Source of the DNA: JAVVFH01 sp032250585
GTDB taxonomy: Bacteria; Pseudomonadota; Gammaproteobacteria; Xanthomonadales; SZUA-36
NCBI GenBank assembly: GCA_032250585.1
Contig: JAVVFH010000051.1
Coordinates: 1-16,806 of the forward strand
DNA: 16,806 nucleotides
Reading direction: 5' to 3'
This document shows positions 8,089 through 16,806 of this stretch, one piece after another. Position numbers and translations under genes: made by a program. Below the pieces are notes generated by a model that made no database searches, had not been told where the DNA came from, and saw nothing but the letters and a program-made list of their open reading frames with translations. The first letter of the stretch is position 1. Every line of letters starts with the position of its first letter.

Positions 8089-8103
8089 TCAGAGAGGGGC
8101 AAT

Positions 8104-9126
8104 TCATGGTCGCAGCACGTACGCGTTTTCCGCCTCGACGAATTCGAGCGTGCGCCCGGATTCGATGGCCTCTTCCAGGTAACGCGGCAGAGCACTCAGT
8201 TCCAGGCGGAACAAAACGCTGCCTGGGCGGGCGGAAACCGGCGCTGCGGCGTTCACGATGTCCAGTCCCTCGAGGTAGTTCAGGCAGCGCAGGTAATCTT
8301 CACGCTTGCGCAACCCGGTAACGCGCAGATCCTGGGACCAGATGCCCAGGTCGGTCGCCGCGATGGCATTGGCCGCAGCAATGTGATCCACCGCCTGCTG
8401 CACGCTCTCTCCGAGCAGACTCTGCAGGGCCACACCCTTTGAGCGCCAAACCCAATGGTCGCCGCCGTAGGCGAGATTGACGCGCACCGACCAGGCCGGC
8501 CCCTCCCGTCGGGCCGCCGCGATCATCACGCCGTGACCGTCTCGTCCACCGAGGTCCTCGGTGTACCCGCCCCAAAGCAATTGCACATCGACGGGGTACA
8601 TGCCGTCTTCGTCCGCGCGCGGCCAGTTCAGCTCCAGCCCCCTGGAAGCCGCTTCCTGCTCCAGGGTCCGCCAGACGTCCTCGTACTCCACGGGCATGAT
8701 CTGCCGTTGCAGGCTGTCGTCGACGACGACCCAGGCCTCGACCGGCTTGCGCCGCGTCTGCCAGAAAGGCAACTGCGCCGTACGAACCAGGTCCAGCACG
8801 GCCGCTTCGGAGAATTCGGCCACCAGCATCAACTGTTCGCCCTGCGTGCCGTCCGGGCGCCTCTTCTCGTCCTTCCGATAATAGAAAGAAAGCACCTGCG
8901 AGGCCGCGTTTTCGAGGGCCGGCTCGACCGACGGGTAATCGGAAAAGCCCCGCAGCCCGGTCACTTTCTGCAGCACGTTGCGCAGGGCCAGCGGAAACGC
9001 GGCGGACCGCGCCGCCGGCCCCTGGTTTTCAACCGCGGCCTCACCGGTGAACAAATCTTCGCCGTCAGCGGCCGTCGCCCCCAGTGGGAGCAGCATCAAA
9101 GCGAGGGTGAGTAAACCTGTTCTCAT
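8104..9126 (-). CDS. DUF2066 exported protein
   Basis: From the ATG at 9126 the product has 340 residues and opens with a clean signal peptide ([19 protein letters not shown], cleavage near ATAA-DGED). The mature part fits DUF2066: [27 protein letters not shown] near the N-terminus, a conserved Q/Y-rich strand around VLSFYYR, the [18 protein letters not shown] block, and a long C-terminal mixed region ending in YVLRP. The frame extends to a TTG at 9186, but that start would put 20 basic residues before the signal peptide and coincide with the likely transcription start, so 9126 is preferred. The function is unknown. DUF2066 genes beside purM are a recurring gammaproteobacterial arrangement, and here it heads the operon with perM, hda and amn. 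Confidence 0.9.
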   Translation of the reverse strand: MRTGLLTLALMLLPLGATAADGEDLFTGEAAVENQGPAARSAAFPLALRNVLQKVTGLRGFSDYPSVEPALENAASQVLSFYYRKDEKRRPDGTQGEQLMLVAEFSEAAVLDLVRTAQLPFWQTRRKPVEAWVVVDDSLQRQIMPVEYEDVWRTLEQEAASRGLELNWPRADEDGMYPVDVQLLWGGYTEDLGGRDGHGVMIAAARREGPAWSVRVNLAYGGDHWVWRSKGVALQSLLGESVQQAVDHIAAANAIAATDLGIWSQDLRVTGLRKREDYLRCLNYLEGLDIVNAAAPVSARPGSVLFRLELSALPRYLEEAIESGRTLEFVEAENAYVLRP

Positions 9127-9193
9127 CAAATACCGGGTGCGGGAAACAGCAAAAACAGCAGACTCCCGGCGCAAACCATCCAGCAATTAAGAT

Positions 9194-9223
9194 ACCATAG
9201 GCGACACGGTCGATCGCAATCAA
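9194..9223 (-). promoter_or_regulatory. possible promoter for DUF2066-perM-hda-amn
   Basis: Reading the minus strand, TTGATT (9223-9218) and TATGGT (9199-9194) are 18 bp apart; each matches consensus 4/6. Transcription would start near 9187, giving a leader of about 60 nt before the ATG at 9126. No equally good plus-strand promoter for purM was found in the 120-base divergent gap 9127-9246. Confidence 0.3.
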
Positions 9224-9246
9224 TCCAGTCAATCCGGACCACTGCC

Positions 9247-10314
9247 TTGAACGAAAAATCATCCTCCAGCACCAGGCTCTCCTACCGCGACGCCGGTGTC
9301 GACATCGATGCAGGCAACGCGCTGGTGGAGCGGATCAAACCCGCAGTCAACAGCACCCTGAGGCCGGAGGTGCTGACCGGCATCGGTGGATTCGGCGCCC
9401 TGTTTCAACTGGACCTGAAGAAATGGAAAGCCCCGCTGCTGGTCTCCGGCACGGACGGGGTCGGCACCAAGCTGCTGCTGGCCCGTCATCTCGGGCGGCA
9501 CGACAGCATCGGCATTGATCTCGTCGCAATGTGCGTCAACGACATCCTGACCGCCGGCGCCGAGCCGCTGTTCTTCCTCGACTACTTCGCCACCGGGCGC
9601 CTTGAGCTCGACGAGGCGCAGGCCGTCATCGAGGGCATCGCGGCGGGCTGCCGGCAGGCTGGCTGTGCCCTGATCGGCGGCGAAACGGCGGAAATGCCCG
9701 GCATGTACGCCGACGGCGATTACGACCTGGCGGGCTTCACGGTGGGCGCGGTCGAGCGTGACGCGCTGCTCGATGGCCGCCGCGTACGGGCGGGTCACCG
9801 CGTCCTCGGACTGGGATCGAGCGGCCCCCATTCCAACGGCTATTCCCTGATCCGCAAAGTGCTGGAAGTCTCCGGCGCCGACACCGACACGCGGCTCGAG
9901 GCGGCGGACGGCGGCTCCGTGTCACTCGGGGATGCCCTGCTCGAGCCGACCCGCATCTATGTACGGCCGGTGCTGGAACTGCTGGCCAGCGGAGCGATCG
10001 ACGCCCTCGCCCACATCACCGGTGGCGGTCTGACCGAAAACATCGTGCGCGTACTGCCGCCGGACCTCGGTCTGGCGATCGAAACGCGCGCCTGGCGGCG
10101 CCCGGCGGTGTTCGACTGGCTGCAGGAAAATGGTGGCATCGCGGAGCCCGAGATGCTGCGCACATTCAATTGCGGCATCGGGATGGTGATGCTCTGCGCA
10201 TCCGCAGCGGCCGCGAGCCTGGCCGCCGACGCGCGCGCGCAGGGGCTGGACTGTTTCGACATCGGCGCCGTCGTGCCCCACGGCGAAGGGCCGCGCGTCG
10301 ACTACCGGTCATGA
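9247..10314 (+). CDS. purM: phosphoribosylformylglycinamidine cyclo-ligase (AIR synthetase)
   Basis: PurM closes FGAM to aminoimidazole ribotide using ATP, the fifth step of IMP synthesis in the cytoplasm. The 355-residue product is full length. Motifs are [14 protein letters not shown] (11-24), GGFGAL (47-52), the ATP loop SGTDGVGTK (67-75), [12 protein letters not shown] (88-99), [11 protein letters not shown] (144-154), [27 protein letters not shown] and [10 protein letters not shown]. The start is TTG at 9247, with GGA nine bases upstream; it is chosen because it yields the short N-terminal tail seen in other PurM proteins and no ATG lies nearby. A TTG start implies weak initiation. The gene heads the plus-strand run and overlaps purN by four bases (ATGA at 10311-10314). 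No PurR-type palindrome was seen in the upstream gap. Confidence 0.98.
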   Translation: MNEKSSSSTRLSYRDAGVDIDAGNALVERIKPAVNSTLRPEVLTGIGGFGALFQLDLKKWKAPLLVSGTDGVGTKLLLARHLGRHDSIGIDLVAMCVNDILTAGAEPLFFLDYFATGRLELDEAQAVIEGIAAGCRQAGCALIGGETAEMPGMYADGDYDLAGFTVGAVERDALLDGRRVRAGHRVLGLGSSGPHSNGYSLIRKVLEVSGADTDTRLEAADGGSVSLGDALLEPTRIYVRPVLELLASGAIDALAHITGGGLTENIVRVLPPDLGLAIETRAWRRPAVFDWLQENGGIAEPEMLRTFNCGIGMVMLCASAAAASLAADARAQGLDCFDIGAVVPHGEGPRVDYRS

Positions 10315-10976
10315 CAGGCCGGCTCAAAGCGACGGTCCTGATTTCCGGGCGCGGCAGCAACCTGCAGGCGCTGATAGACGCCGTGGCCGCCGGCCGCCTG
10401 GACCTCGAAATCGCCCAGGTGATCAGCAACGTGGCGACAGCCAAGGGCCTGCAGCGCGCCGCGCAGGCCGGCATCCCGGCCACCGTGCTCGAACACGGAC
10501 ATTTCGACGACCGGGCCGATTTCGACCACGCGCTGGCCGCCCGGATCGGGGCCGGAGAACCGGATCTGGTCATCCTCGCCGGCTTCATGCGGATCCTGGG
10601 TGAGCCGGTCCTGCAACCGTTCGAGGGCCGGATGATCAATCTTCACCCCTCGCTGCTGCCGCTGTACCGCGGCACCGACACCTACCAGCAGGCGCTCGAG
10701 GCGGGCGACAGACGCTACGGCGCCAGCATCCACTTCGTCACCGGGGAACTCGACGGCGGCCCGGTGCTTGCACAGGTATCCACCCCGATCAAAGCCGGCG
10801 ACGACCGGCACAGCATGGCGCAACGGCTGGCCCCGCTGGAGCACCGCCTGCTGCTGGCCAGCGTTGAATTCCTGACCCGTCACGAGGTCAAATGCAACGG
10901 CAACCGTATTTTCGTCGACGGCGAAGCGCTCGCCGCACCGCTGCAAATGAGGGCCGATGACCAACTCACTACCTAA
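10311..10976 (+). CDS. purN: phosphoribosylglycinamide formyltransferase 1
   Basis: PurN transfers the formyl group of 10-formyltetrahydrofolate to GAR, the third step of IMP synthesis. The frame is open from further upstream inside purM, but the ATG at 10311, in the ATGA overlap with the purM stop, gives a 221-residue protein of normal length beginning [20 protein letters not shown]. The phosphate-binding loop SGRGSN is at 12-17. The catalytic triad is visible: N110 and H112 in [10 protein letters not shown] and D148 in [14 protein letters not shown]. The folate loop region [15 protein letters not shown] follows as in E. coli. The ATGA overlap indicates tight translational coupling, so the two Pur enzymes should be made in similar amounts. 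The downstream DUF3108 gene begins within its last 20 bases. Confidence 0.98.
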   Translation: MTGRLKATVLISGRGSNLQALIDAVAAGRLDLEIAQVISNVATAKGLQRAAQAGIPATVLEHGHFDDRADFDHALAARIGAGEPDLVILAGFMRILGEPVLQPFEGRMINLHPSLLPLYRGTDTYQQALEAGDRRYGASIHFVTGELDGGPVLAQVSTPIKAGDDRHSMAQRLAPLEHRLLLASVEFLTRHEVKCNGNRIFVDGEALAAPLQMRADDQLTT

Positions 10977-11769
10977 ACTTGCGGCCCTGCTGCTGGCACT
11001 GACTTTGCTGGCCGCCTGGCCGGCGGCCGCCTACGCCGAACTGCAGCCCTACAGCGCGCGCTATTCGGTTTACCGTAACGGCAAGCTGATTGGCATGGCG
11101 GAACTGGAAGTGCGGCAGGAGGGGGAAAGCTGGGCCATTGCCAGCGAAGTCAGCGGCACCCATGGGCTGGCGCGCCTGATCCAGGCCCGCGACGAGGAAC
11201 GCGTTATCGGGCGTGTCCAGGATGGCCGTTTCCGCCCGGACCGCTACGAGCGCGACACCCGCCACCTTGGCATGCGCGACGAATGGCTGGCGACTTTCGA
11301 CTGGGACAGGCAATCGGTGAGCGTCGTGCACGATAACAATCAATTCGAACTGCAGCACGGGGGACGGGTGCTCGACCCGCTGTCGCTCAAACTCGAAATG
11401 CGGCGGCGCCTGCGGGCGGGCGGACCGGATCCCGATTCCCACGACCTGGATCTGAATTTCATGATGCTCGAGGAAGACGAGATCGAAGCGCAGAGTTTCC
11501 GCATTCTGCGCAACGAGCGCCTGGAAACCAGCCTGGGTTGCCTCGACACCCTGCCGGTGGAAAAAATCCGCGAAAACAGCACACGTTTCACCCGCGCCTG
11601 GCACGCACCCGAACTGGATTACATCGCCGTACGCCTGGAGCACGGGAAAGTCGGCGGCAACCAGATGGAAATGCGAATCAGCGAGCTCACGTTGAACGGA
11701 GCCGCGGTGCAGCCGAGCGCCGGCTGCGCGGCCATGCAGTCGACCCGGGCCGACACAAGCTCCCACTGA
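10957..11769 (+). CDS. DUF3108 exported protein
   Basis: This 270-residue protein starts with a signal peptide (hydrophobic stretch 7-24, cleavage near AAYA-ELQP), so it is periplasmic. The mature part matches DUF3108: LQPYSARYSVYRNGKLIGMAELEV, then SEVSGTHGLARLIQARDEE, DGRFRPDRYERD, PLSLKLEMRRRLR, and late TRFTRAWHAPELDYIAVRLEH, predicted as a long beta-rich, lipocalin-like fold. Family function is unknown. The ATG at 10957 overlaps purN by 20 bp and GAGGG stands just upstream inside purN, so it is translated with the purine genes. Such a gene after purN recurs in gammaproteobacteria. Two cysteines (codons near 11539 and 11728) could pair after export. No enzymatic motif was seen. Confidence 0.9.
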   Translation: MTNSLPKLAALLLALTLLAAWPAAAYAELQPYSARYSVYRNGKLIGMAELEVRQEGESWAIASEVSGTHGLARLIQARDEERVIGRVQDGRFRPDRYERDTRHLGMRDEWLATFDWDRQSVSVVHDNNQFELQHGGRVLDPLSLKLEMRRRLRAGGPDPDSHDLDLNFMMLEEDEIEAQSFRILRNERLETSLGCLDTLPVEKIRENSTRFTRAWHAPELDYIAVRLEHGKVGGNQMEMRISELTLNGAAVQPSAGCAAMQSTRADTSSH

Positions 11770-11785
11770 GGTAAGGATGACGCCC

Positions 11786-13363
11786 ATGAAGACCCCGATC
11801 ATGCAGAAATTCCTGGTCCTGGTCGCCAGCGCCCTGCTGGCGCTGGCCGCCTGTTCGGTCAACCCGGTGACCGGTGAGCGCACCTTCCAGATTTACGGCA
11901 GCGAATGGGAGCAGCAGGTCGGCGCCCAGATGTACGCACCGATGAAACAGTCACAGGGCGGCGAATTCATCCTCGACCCTGATCTCAGCGCCTATGTCCG
12001 GGAGGTCGGCGACAGCCTGGCCGCGCGCGCCCGCCGCGGTGACGCATTCCATTACGAATTCAGCATCATCAACGACTCCACGCCCAACGCCTGGGCGCTG
12101 CCGGGCGGCAAGATCGTTGTCAATCGCGGCCTGCTGGTGGAACTCGACTCCGAAGCCGAACTGGCCGCCGTGCTGGGGCATGAAATCGTTCACGCGGACG
12201 CGGCGCACGGTGCGAGAGCGCAGTCCAAGGGCATGCTGACCCAGCTCGGTGCGGTCGCCAGCATGATGGTTCTGGGCAGCACGATTGAATCCGCCGCCGC
12301 GCGCGATATCGCGATGATGGTGCCGCAACTGGGCGCGCAATTACTGACGCAAAAGTACGGCCGGGACGCGGAACGCGAGGCCGACGAATACGGCATGCGC
12401 TACATGGCCGAAGCCGGCTACGACCCGCAGGGCGCGGTCGATCTGCAGAAAACCTTCCTGCAGCTATCCGAAGCCCGCGACCCGGACTGGCTGAGCGGCC
12501 TGTTCGCCTCACACCCGCCCTCACGCGAGCGGCTGGCCAACAACCGCGAGACGGCCGCAAGCATCGGCGTCGACGGCGAGCGGGGCGAGGCGCGCTACCA
12601 GCGCGCAACCGCCTACCTGCGGCGCGTGCAGCCGGCCTACGACGCCTACGACGAAGCCACGCAGGCCGAGCGGGAAGGCCGCAGCGCCGAAGCGCAGCAA
12701 CTGCTGGACCGGGCCATGGCGATCGAGCCGCGTGAATCGCTGTTCCACGCCCTGCAGGGCGATCTGTACGCGAAGGAGGATCGAAAACGGCAGGCCCTGG
12801 CGGCCTACGAGCAGACCGTGGCAAGAAACCCGGGCCTCTTCTACGGCCATCTGCGCAAAGGCCAGATGGAATACGAACTGAACCGCCCGGCGGCCGCAAA
12901 ACGCAGTCTCGATCGCAGCCTGGAACTGCTGCCGACCGGCGAAGCGCATTACCTGCTGGGCCTGATGGACAAACAACAGGGCCGGGTACCGAGTGCGCTG
13001 GAACACTTCGAGGTCGCAGCGCAATCGGAGTCGGAGACGGGCCGCAAAGCCCGCCGCGAGATGGCCCTGCTGGATCTGGCTGGCAACCCGTCGCGCTACA
13101 TCGAAGTGCAGGCCGCCGTCGATCGGAGCAACGCGGTCTGGGCGGTCGTCAGCAACCACACCGCGGTGGCGGTGCGCGACATCCGGCTGCGCCATGCCTG
13201 GCTGGATGAGCAGGGCCGCAGCCGCGAAGGCAGCGTCGTGCTGGAAGGGCCACTGGCCGCCGGCGCCCGGCAGCAGGTCCCGCTGGACGTCACGCTGGAA
13301 AACGCCGAAGAGCTGTCGCGCCGCGTGCGCGTCGAAGTGACTGCGGCCCGGGTGGCCGAATAA
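11786..13363 (+). CDS. M48 metalloprotease lipoprotein with TPR region (BepA-like)
   Basis: The product is a zinc protease likely acting in the periplasm on outer-membrane proteins. A lipoprotein signal ends in the lipobox LAAC with C23. The M48 domain follows: HEIVH at 132-136 (zinc histidines and catalytic Glu) within AELAAVLGHEIVHADAAHG, and the third ligand E198 in AEREADEYGMRYM. ASHPPSRERL (near 244) closes the protease part. A helical TPR-like region spans about 270-415 (YEQTVARNPGLFYGHLRKG is one repeat), then a beta-rich tail from about 438 to 525. ATG 11786 is preferred over 11777 because AAGG at 11773-11776 is nine bases away from it but abuts 11777. E. coli BepA has the same protease-TPR order but no lipobox and no such tail. 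It lies 16 bases after the DUF3108 stop and ends 16 bases from the convergent murA stop. Confidence 0.93.
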   Translation: MKTPIMQKFLVLVASALLALAACSVNPVTGERTFQIYGSEWEQQVGAQMYAPMKQSQGGEFILDPDLSAYVREVGDSLAARARRGDAFHYEFSIINDSTPNAWALPGGKIVVNRGLLVELDSEAELAAVLGHEIVHADAAHGARAQSKGMLTQLGAVASMMVLGSTIESAAARDIAMMVPQLGAQLLTQKYGRDAEREADEYGMRYMAEAGYDPQGAVDLQKTFLQLSEARDPDWLSGLFASHPPSRERLANNRETAASIGVDGERGEARYQRATAYLRRVQPAYDAYDEATQAEREGRSAEAQQLLDRAMAIEPRESLFHALQGDLYAKEDRKRQALAAYEQTVARNPGLFYGHLRKGQMEYELNRPAAAKRSLDRSLELLPTGEAHYLLGLMDKQQGRVPSALEHFEVAAQSESETGRKARREMALLDLAGNPSRYIEVQAAVDRSNAVWAVVSNHTAVAVRDIRLRHAWLDEQGRSREGSVVLEGPLAAGARQQVPLDVTLENAEELSRRVRVEVTAARVAE

Positions 13364-13366
13364 GCG

Positions 13367-14880
<1,514 letters not shown>

Positions 14881-14940
14881 AGACTATGCATCCTCGTCTG
14901 TTCATCTTCACAATAAGCGCGTCGAAAGCGGGACATCATA

Positions 14941-15042
14941 ATGGAAGGGCACGGCATACTGAAAGGAAAACACTGCCGGGTCTGCGTGGCTGATGAGCCC
15001 GCCAACCGACCTGAGAACGGGAAACGCCAAGCCCGATGCTGA
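14941..15042 (+). CDS. possible 33-residue leader peptide ahead of yrbG
   Basis: The ibaG-yrbG gap contains a short frame, ATG at 14941 to TGA at 15040-15042, whose end overlaps the yrbG start by 7 bp. GGGA at 14930-14933 lies seven bases before the ATG, a better site than the one in front of yrbG. The peptide starts MEGHGILKGKHCRVC and ends in QARC, is basic and has three cysteines, including a C-x-x-C pair. No homologue is known to me, and a chance frame is quite possible. A CATAAT hexamer at 14937-14942 overlaps its start and, if it served as a -10, would exclude translation of this peptide. Confidence 0.2.
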   Translation: MEGHGILKGKHCRVCVADEPANRPENGKRQARC

Positions 15043-16025
15043 TCGCGTTCCTGCAGTTGGCCGGGGGATTTCTTCTCCTGGTCTGGGGTGCCGACCGCCT
15101 GGTGGCCGGCGCTTCGGCCTGTGCGCGCAACCTCGGCATATCACCGCTGGTCATCGGCCTGACCATCATCGCCGCCGGCACCTCGGCCCCGGAGTTGGTG
15201 GTGTCGGCGATCGCGGCCTATCGGGGCAACCCCGGCCTTGCCGTGGGCAACGCCATCGGCTCCAATATCGCCAACATCGGGCTCATCCTGGGCCTTACCG
15301 CAATGGTCTACCCCTTGCGCGTGGAATCCGAAACGCTGAAGCGCGAATACCCACTGCTGATGCTGATCATGGTCGCCAGTTTCATCATGGCCGCCGACCT
15401 GATGCTCAACCGCACCGAGGGCTGGCTGTTGCTGACCGGCCTGTTCGCGCTGCTGCTATGGATGGTCCGTTTTAGCCTGCGGCGCGGCCAGGAGGACCCC
15501 CTGGCCAAGGAGTTTGCGGCCGAGATCCCGATCGACATGCCGACCCGGATCGCGGTCGTCTGGATGATCGTCGGCCTGATCGTGCTGCCCGCCAGTTCCC
15601 ATTTCCTGGTCGACGGCGCGGTTTTCGTCGCGCGCAGCCTGCAGGTCTCCGAAACGGTCATCGGGCTGACCATCATCTCGCTCGGCACCAGCCTGCCCGA
15701 ACTGGCCGCGTCGCTGACCAGCGCCCTGCGCCGGGAGGACGACCTGGCGATCGGCAACGTGATCGGCTCGAACATGTTCAACATACTCGGCGTGCTGGGC
15801 ATCGCCGCGATCATCGAGCCGGTAGAAATCGAGATGCTGATGCTCAAGCAGGATTTCCCGGTCATGTTCCTGTTCACCATACTGCTGTTTGTCATGGCTT
15901 ACGGCATCAACGGCCCCGGCAAAATCTCGCGCCGCTCCGGAGCGCTGTTGATCGCGATTTTCGTAGCCTACCAGGTTCTGGTGTGGATCACCGCGAGCCC
16001 GGTTCTGCCGGTCGCAGCCCCATGA
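15036..16025 (+). CDS. yrbG: Na+/Ca2+ exchanger family protein (YrbG-type)
   Basis: This 329-residue inner-membrane protein of the CaCA superfamily consists of two homologous halves of about five helices each. The two alpha repeats are clear: GLTIIAAGTSAPELVVS followed by GNAIGSNIANIGLILG (about 41-86), and GLTIISLGTSLPELAAS followed by GNVIGSNMFNILGVLG (about 210-255). The Glu of each SAPE/LPE motif and the GS-N segments bind cations in this family. Between halves is an acidic/basic cytosolic linker (RRGQEDPLAKEFAAE, about 150-165). E. coli YrbG has no proven physiological role. The ATG at 15036 has only a distant GGGAA upstream. The stop overlaps the kdsD start (ATGA, 16022-16025), a coupling also conserved with E. 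coli yrbG-kdsD order. Confidence 0.94.
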   Translation: MLIAFLQLAGGFLLLVWGADRLVAGASACARNLGISPLVIGLTIIAAGTSAPELVVSAIAAYRGNPGLAVGNAIGSNIANIGLILGLTAMVYPLRVESETLKREYPLLMLIMVASFIMAADLMLNRTEGWLLLTGLFALLLWMVRFSLRRGQEDPLAKEFAAEIPIDMPTRIAVVWMIVGLIVLPASSHFLVDGAVFVARSLQVSETVIGLTIISLGTSLPELAASLTSALRREDDLAIGNVIGSNMFNILGVLGIAAIIEPVEIEMLMLKQDFPVMFLFTILLFVMAYGINGPGKISRRSGALLIAIFVAYQVLVWITASPVLPVAAP

Positions 16026-16806
16026 ACGAAAACGCCATCAAGGCGCTGGGGCGGGCGGTGATCGAAACCGAGGCTGCCGCGCTGAACGGCCTGCTGGAGC
16101 GCATCGACGCGCAGTTCGTCGAAGCCTGCCGGCGGATGCTGGACTGCCGCGGACGGATCGTGGTCATCGGCATGGGCAAATCCGGCCACATCGGCTGCAA
16201 GATCGCCGCAACCCTGGCGAGCACCGGCTCACCGGCATTTTTCGTGCATCCGGCCGAGGCCAGCCACGGCGACCTGGGCATGATCAAACCGGAAGACGTG
16301 GTGCTGTTGCTCTCCAATTCCGGCGAGACCGGCGAAGTCAACACCATCCTGCCGCTGCTCAAGCGGCTGGGGGTTACCATCATCGCGATGACCGGCAGAC
16401 CGGACTCGACCCTGGCCCGGCACGCCGATGTACACCTGGACGTCAGCGTCCCCAGGGAAGCCTGCCCGCTGGGGCTCGCCCCGACCTCCAGCACCACAGC
16501 CGCCCTCGCCATGGGCGACGCACTGGCGATTTCGCTGCTGCAAACGCGCGGCTTCACGCGGGAGGACTTCGCGCGCTCCCACCCGGCCGGCCAGTTGGGC
16601 CGGCGGCTGCTGCTGCACATCAGGGACATCATGCACACAGGCGACGCGATCCCCAGCGTGCCGGCCGGGGCATCGATCAGCCAGGCCATCGTCGAGATGA
16701 CCGAAAAACGGCTGGGCATGACCGCCATCCTCGATGCACAAGGCAAAGTGGCAGGCGTCTACACCGACGGTGATTTGCGCCGCACGCTGGACGCAGGCCT
16801 GGACCC
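16022..16806 (+). CDS. kdsD: arabinose-5-phosphate isomerase, 3' end cut by window
   Basis: KdsD interconverts ribulose 5-phosphate and arabinose 5-phosphate, the entry to Kdo synthesis for lipopolysaccharide. The ATG at 16022 overlaps the yrbG stop, and the frame stays open to the window end: 261 codons visible of about 325 expected. The SIS sugar-isomerase domain covers about 40-175, with VVIGMGKSGHIG (47-58), LLSNSGETGEV (96-106) and LGLAPTSSTTAALAMGDALA. The four active-site residues of E. coli KdsD are all retained with a shift of six: K53, E105, E146 and H187. The first CBS domain begins near residue 202 (IRDIMHTGDAIPSV) and is still running at the edge. In E. coli kdsC and the lpt genes follow, which would be expected beyond this window. 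Confidence 0.97.
   Translation, partial: MNENAIKALGRAVIETEAAALNGLLERIDAQFVEACRRMLDCRGRIVVIGMGKSGHIGCKIAATLASTGSPAFFVHPAEASHGDLGMIKPEDVVLLLSNSGETGEVNTILPLLKRLGVTIIAMTGRPDSTLARHADVHLDVSVPREACPLGLAPTSSTTAALAMGDALAISLLQTRGFTREDFARSHPAGQLGRRLLLHIRDIMHTGDAIPSVPAGASISQAIVEMTEKRLGMTAILDAQGKVAGVYTDGDLRRTLDAGLD

Noticed and set aside
6922..8442. A 506-residue open frame on the plus strand, very rich in Gln, His, Asp and Arg
   Set aside because: It is the reverse complement of the hydrophobic perM gene; the composition is what antisense of leucine- and valine-rich codons gives.
9171..9183. GCAAACC in the purM upstream gap as a PurR box
   Set aside because: Only a half-site resembles the E. coli operator ACGCAAACGTTTGCGT; the other half is absent.
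10170..10310. N-terminal extension of purN back into purM
   Set aside because: The extra 47 residues are mostly arginine, unlike any PurN. The ATGA overlap at 10311 gives the standard N-terminus.
14937..14942. CATAAT as the -10 of a yrbG promoter
   Set aside because: No acceptable -35 lies 16-18 bp upstream; kept only as a caution for the small-frame call.

Overview
The window looks like the chromosome of a high-GC gammaproteobacterium. The evidence is gene content and order: purM-purN diverging from a DUF2066 gene, perM and hda; ibaG beside murA; and yrbG followed by kdsD. These groupings are familiar from Escherichia, Pseudomonas and related genera. Species cannot be named from sequence alone. 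Almost everything is housekeeping or cell-envelope maintenance. I see no phage, transposon, CRISPR array, rRNA, tRNA or defence system.

Layout, left to right. (1) 1-3589, plus strand: the 3' part of an exported DUF885-like protein, a small DUF454 (YbaN-like) membrane protein overlapping its end, and selO, the pseudokinase-fold AMPylase. (2) 3590-5424: a very good sigma-70 promoter, with a 24-bp palindrome lying across its spacer and -10, drives an unrecognised 583-residue lipoprotein. (3) 5418-9126, minus strand, read right to left: exported DUF2066 protein, perM-type AI-2E family membrane protein, hda, and a short-form AMP nucleosidase. This looks like one operon. Its last gene meets the lipoprotein gene tail to tail with a 7-bp overlap. 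(4) 9247-13363, plus strand, diverging from block 3: purM, purN, a DUF3108 exported protein and an M48 metalloprotease lipoprotein with a TPR region. All are tightly packed or overlapping. (5) 13380-14880, minus strand: ibaG then murA, one base apart. (6) 15036-16806, plus strand: yrbG-type Na+/Ca2+ exchanger and kdsD (cut by the window end), joined by an ATGA overlap.

How they fit together: purM and purN carry out steps 5 and 3 of IMP synthesis. Hda resets DnaA-ATP after initiation, and the AMP nucleosidase in the same operon destroys AMP. SelO transfers AMP to proteins under redox stress. MurA starts peptidoglycan synthesis and KdsD starts Kdo synthesis for lipopolysaccharide. The M48 lipoprotein, and perhaps the DUF3108 and DUF2066 exported proteins, belong to envelope upkeep.

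The most notable points are the palindrome-controlled orphan lipoprotein; the absence of the mla operon from the ibaG-yrbG junction, where E. coli carries it; a Bacteroidota-like short AMP nucleosidase at the end of an hda operon; an M48 lipoprotein with an added C-terminal beta domain; and a DUF885-like protein without the usual zinc motif. No clearly new multi-gene system is visible.
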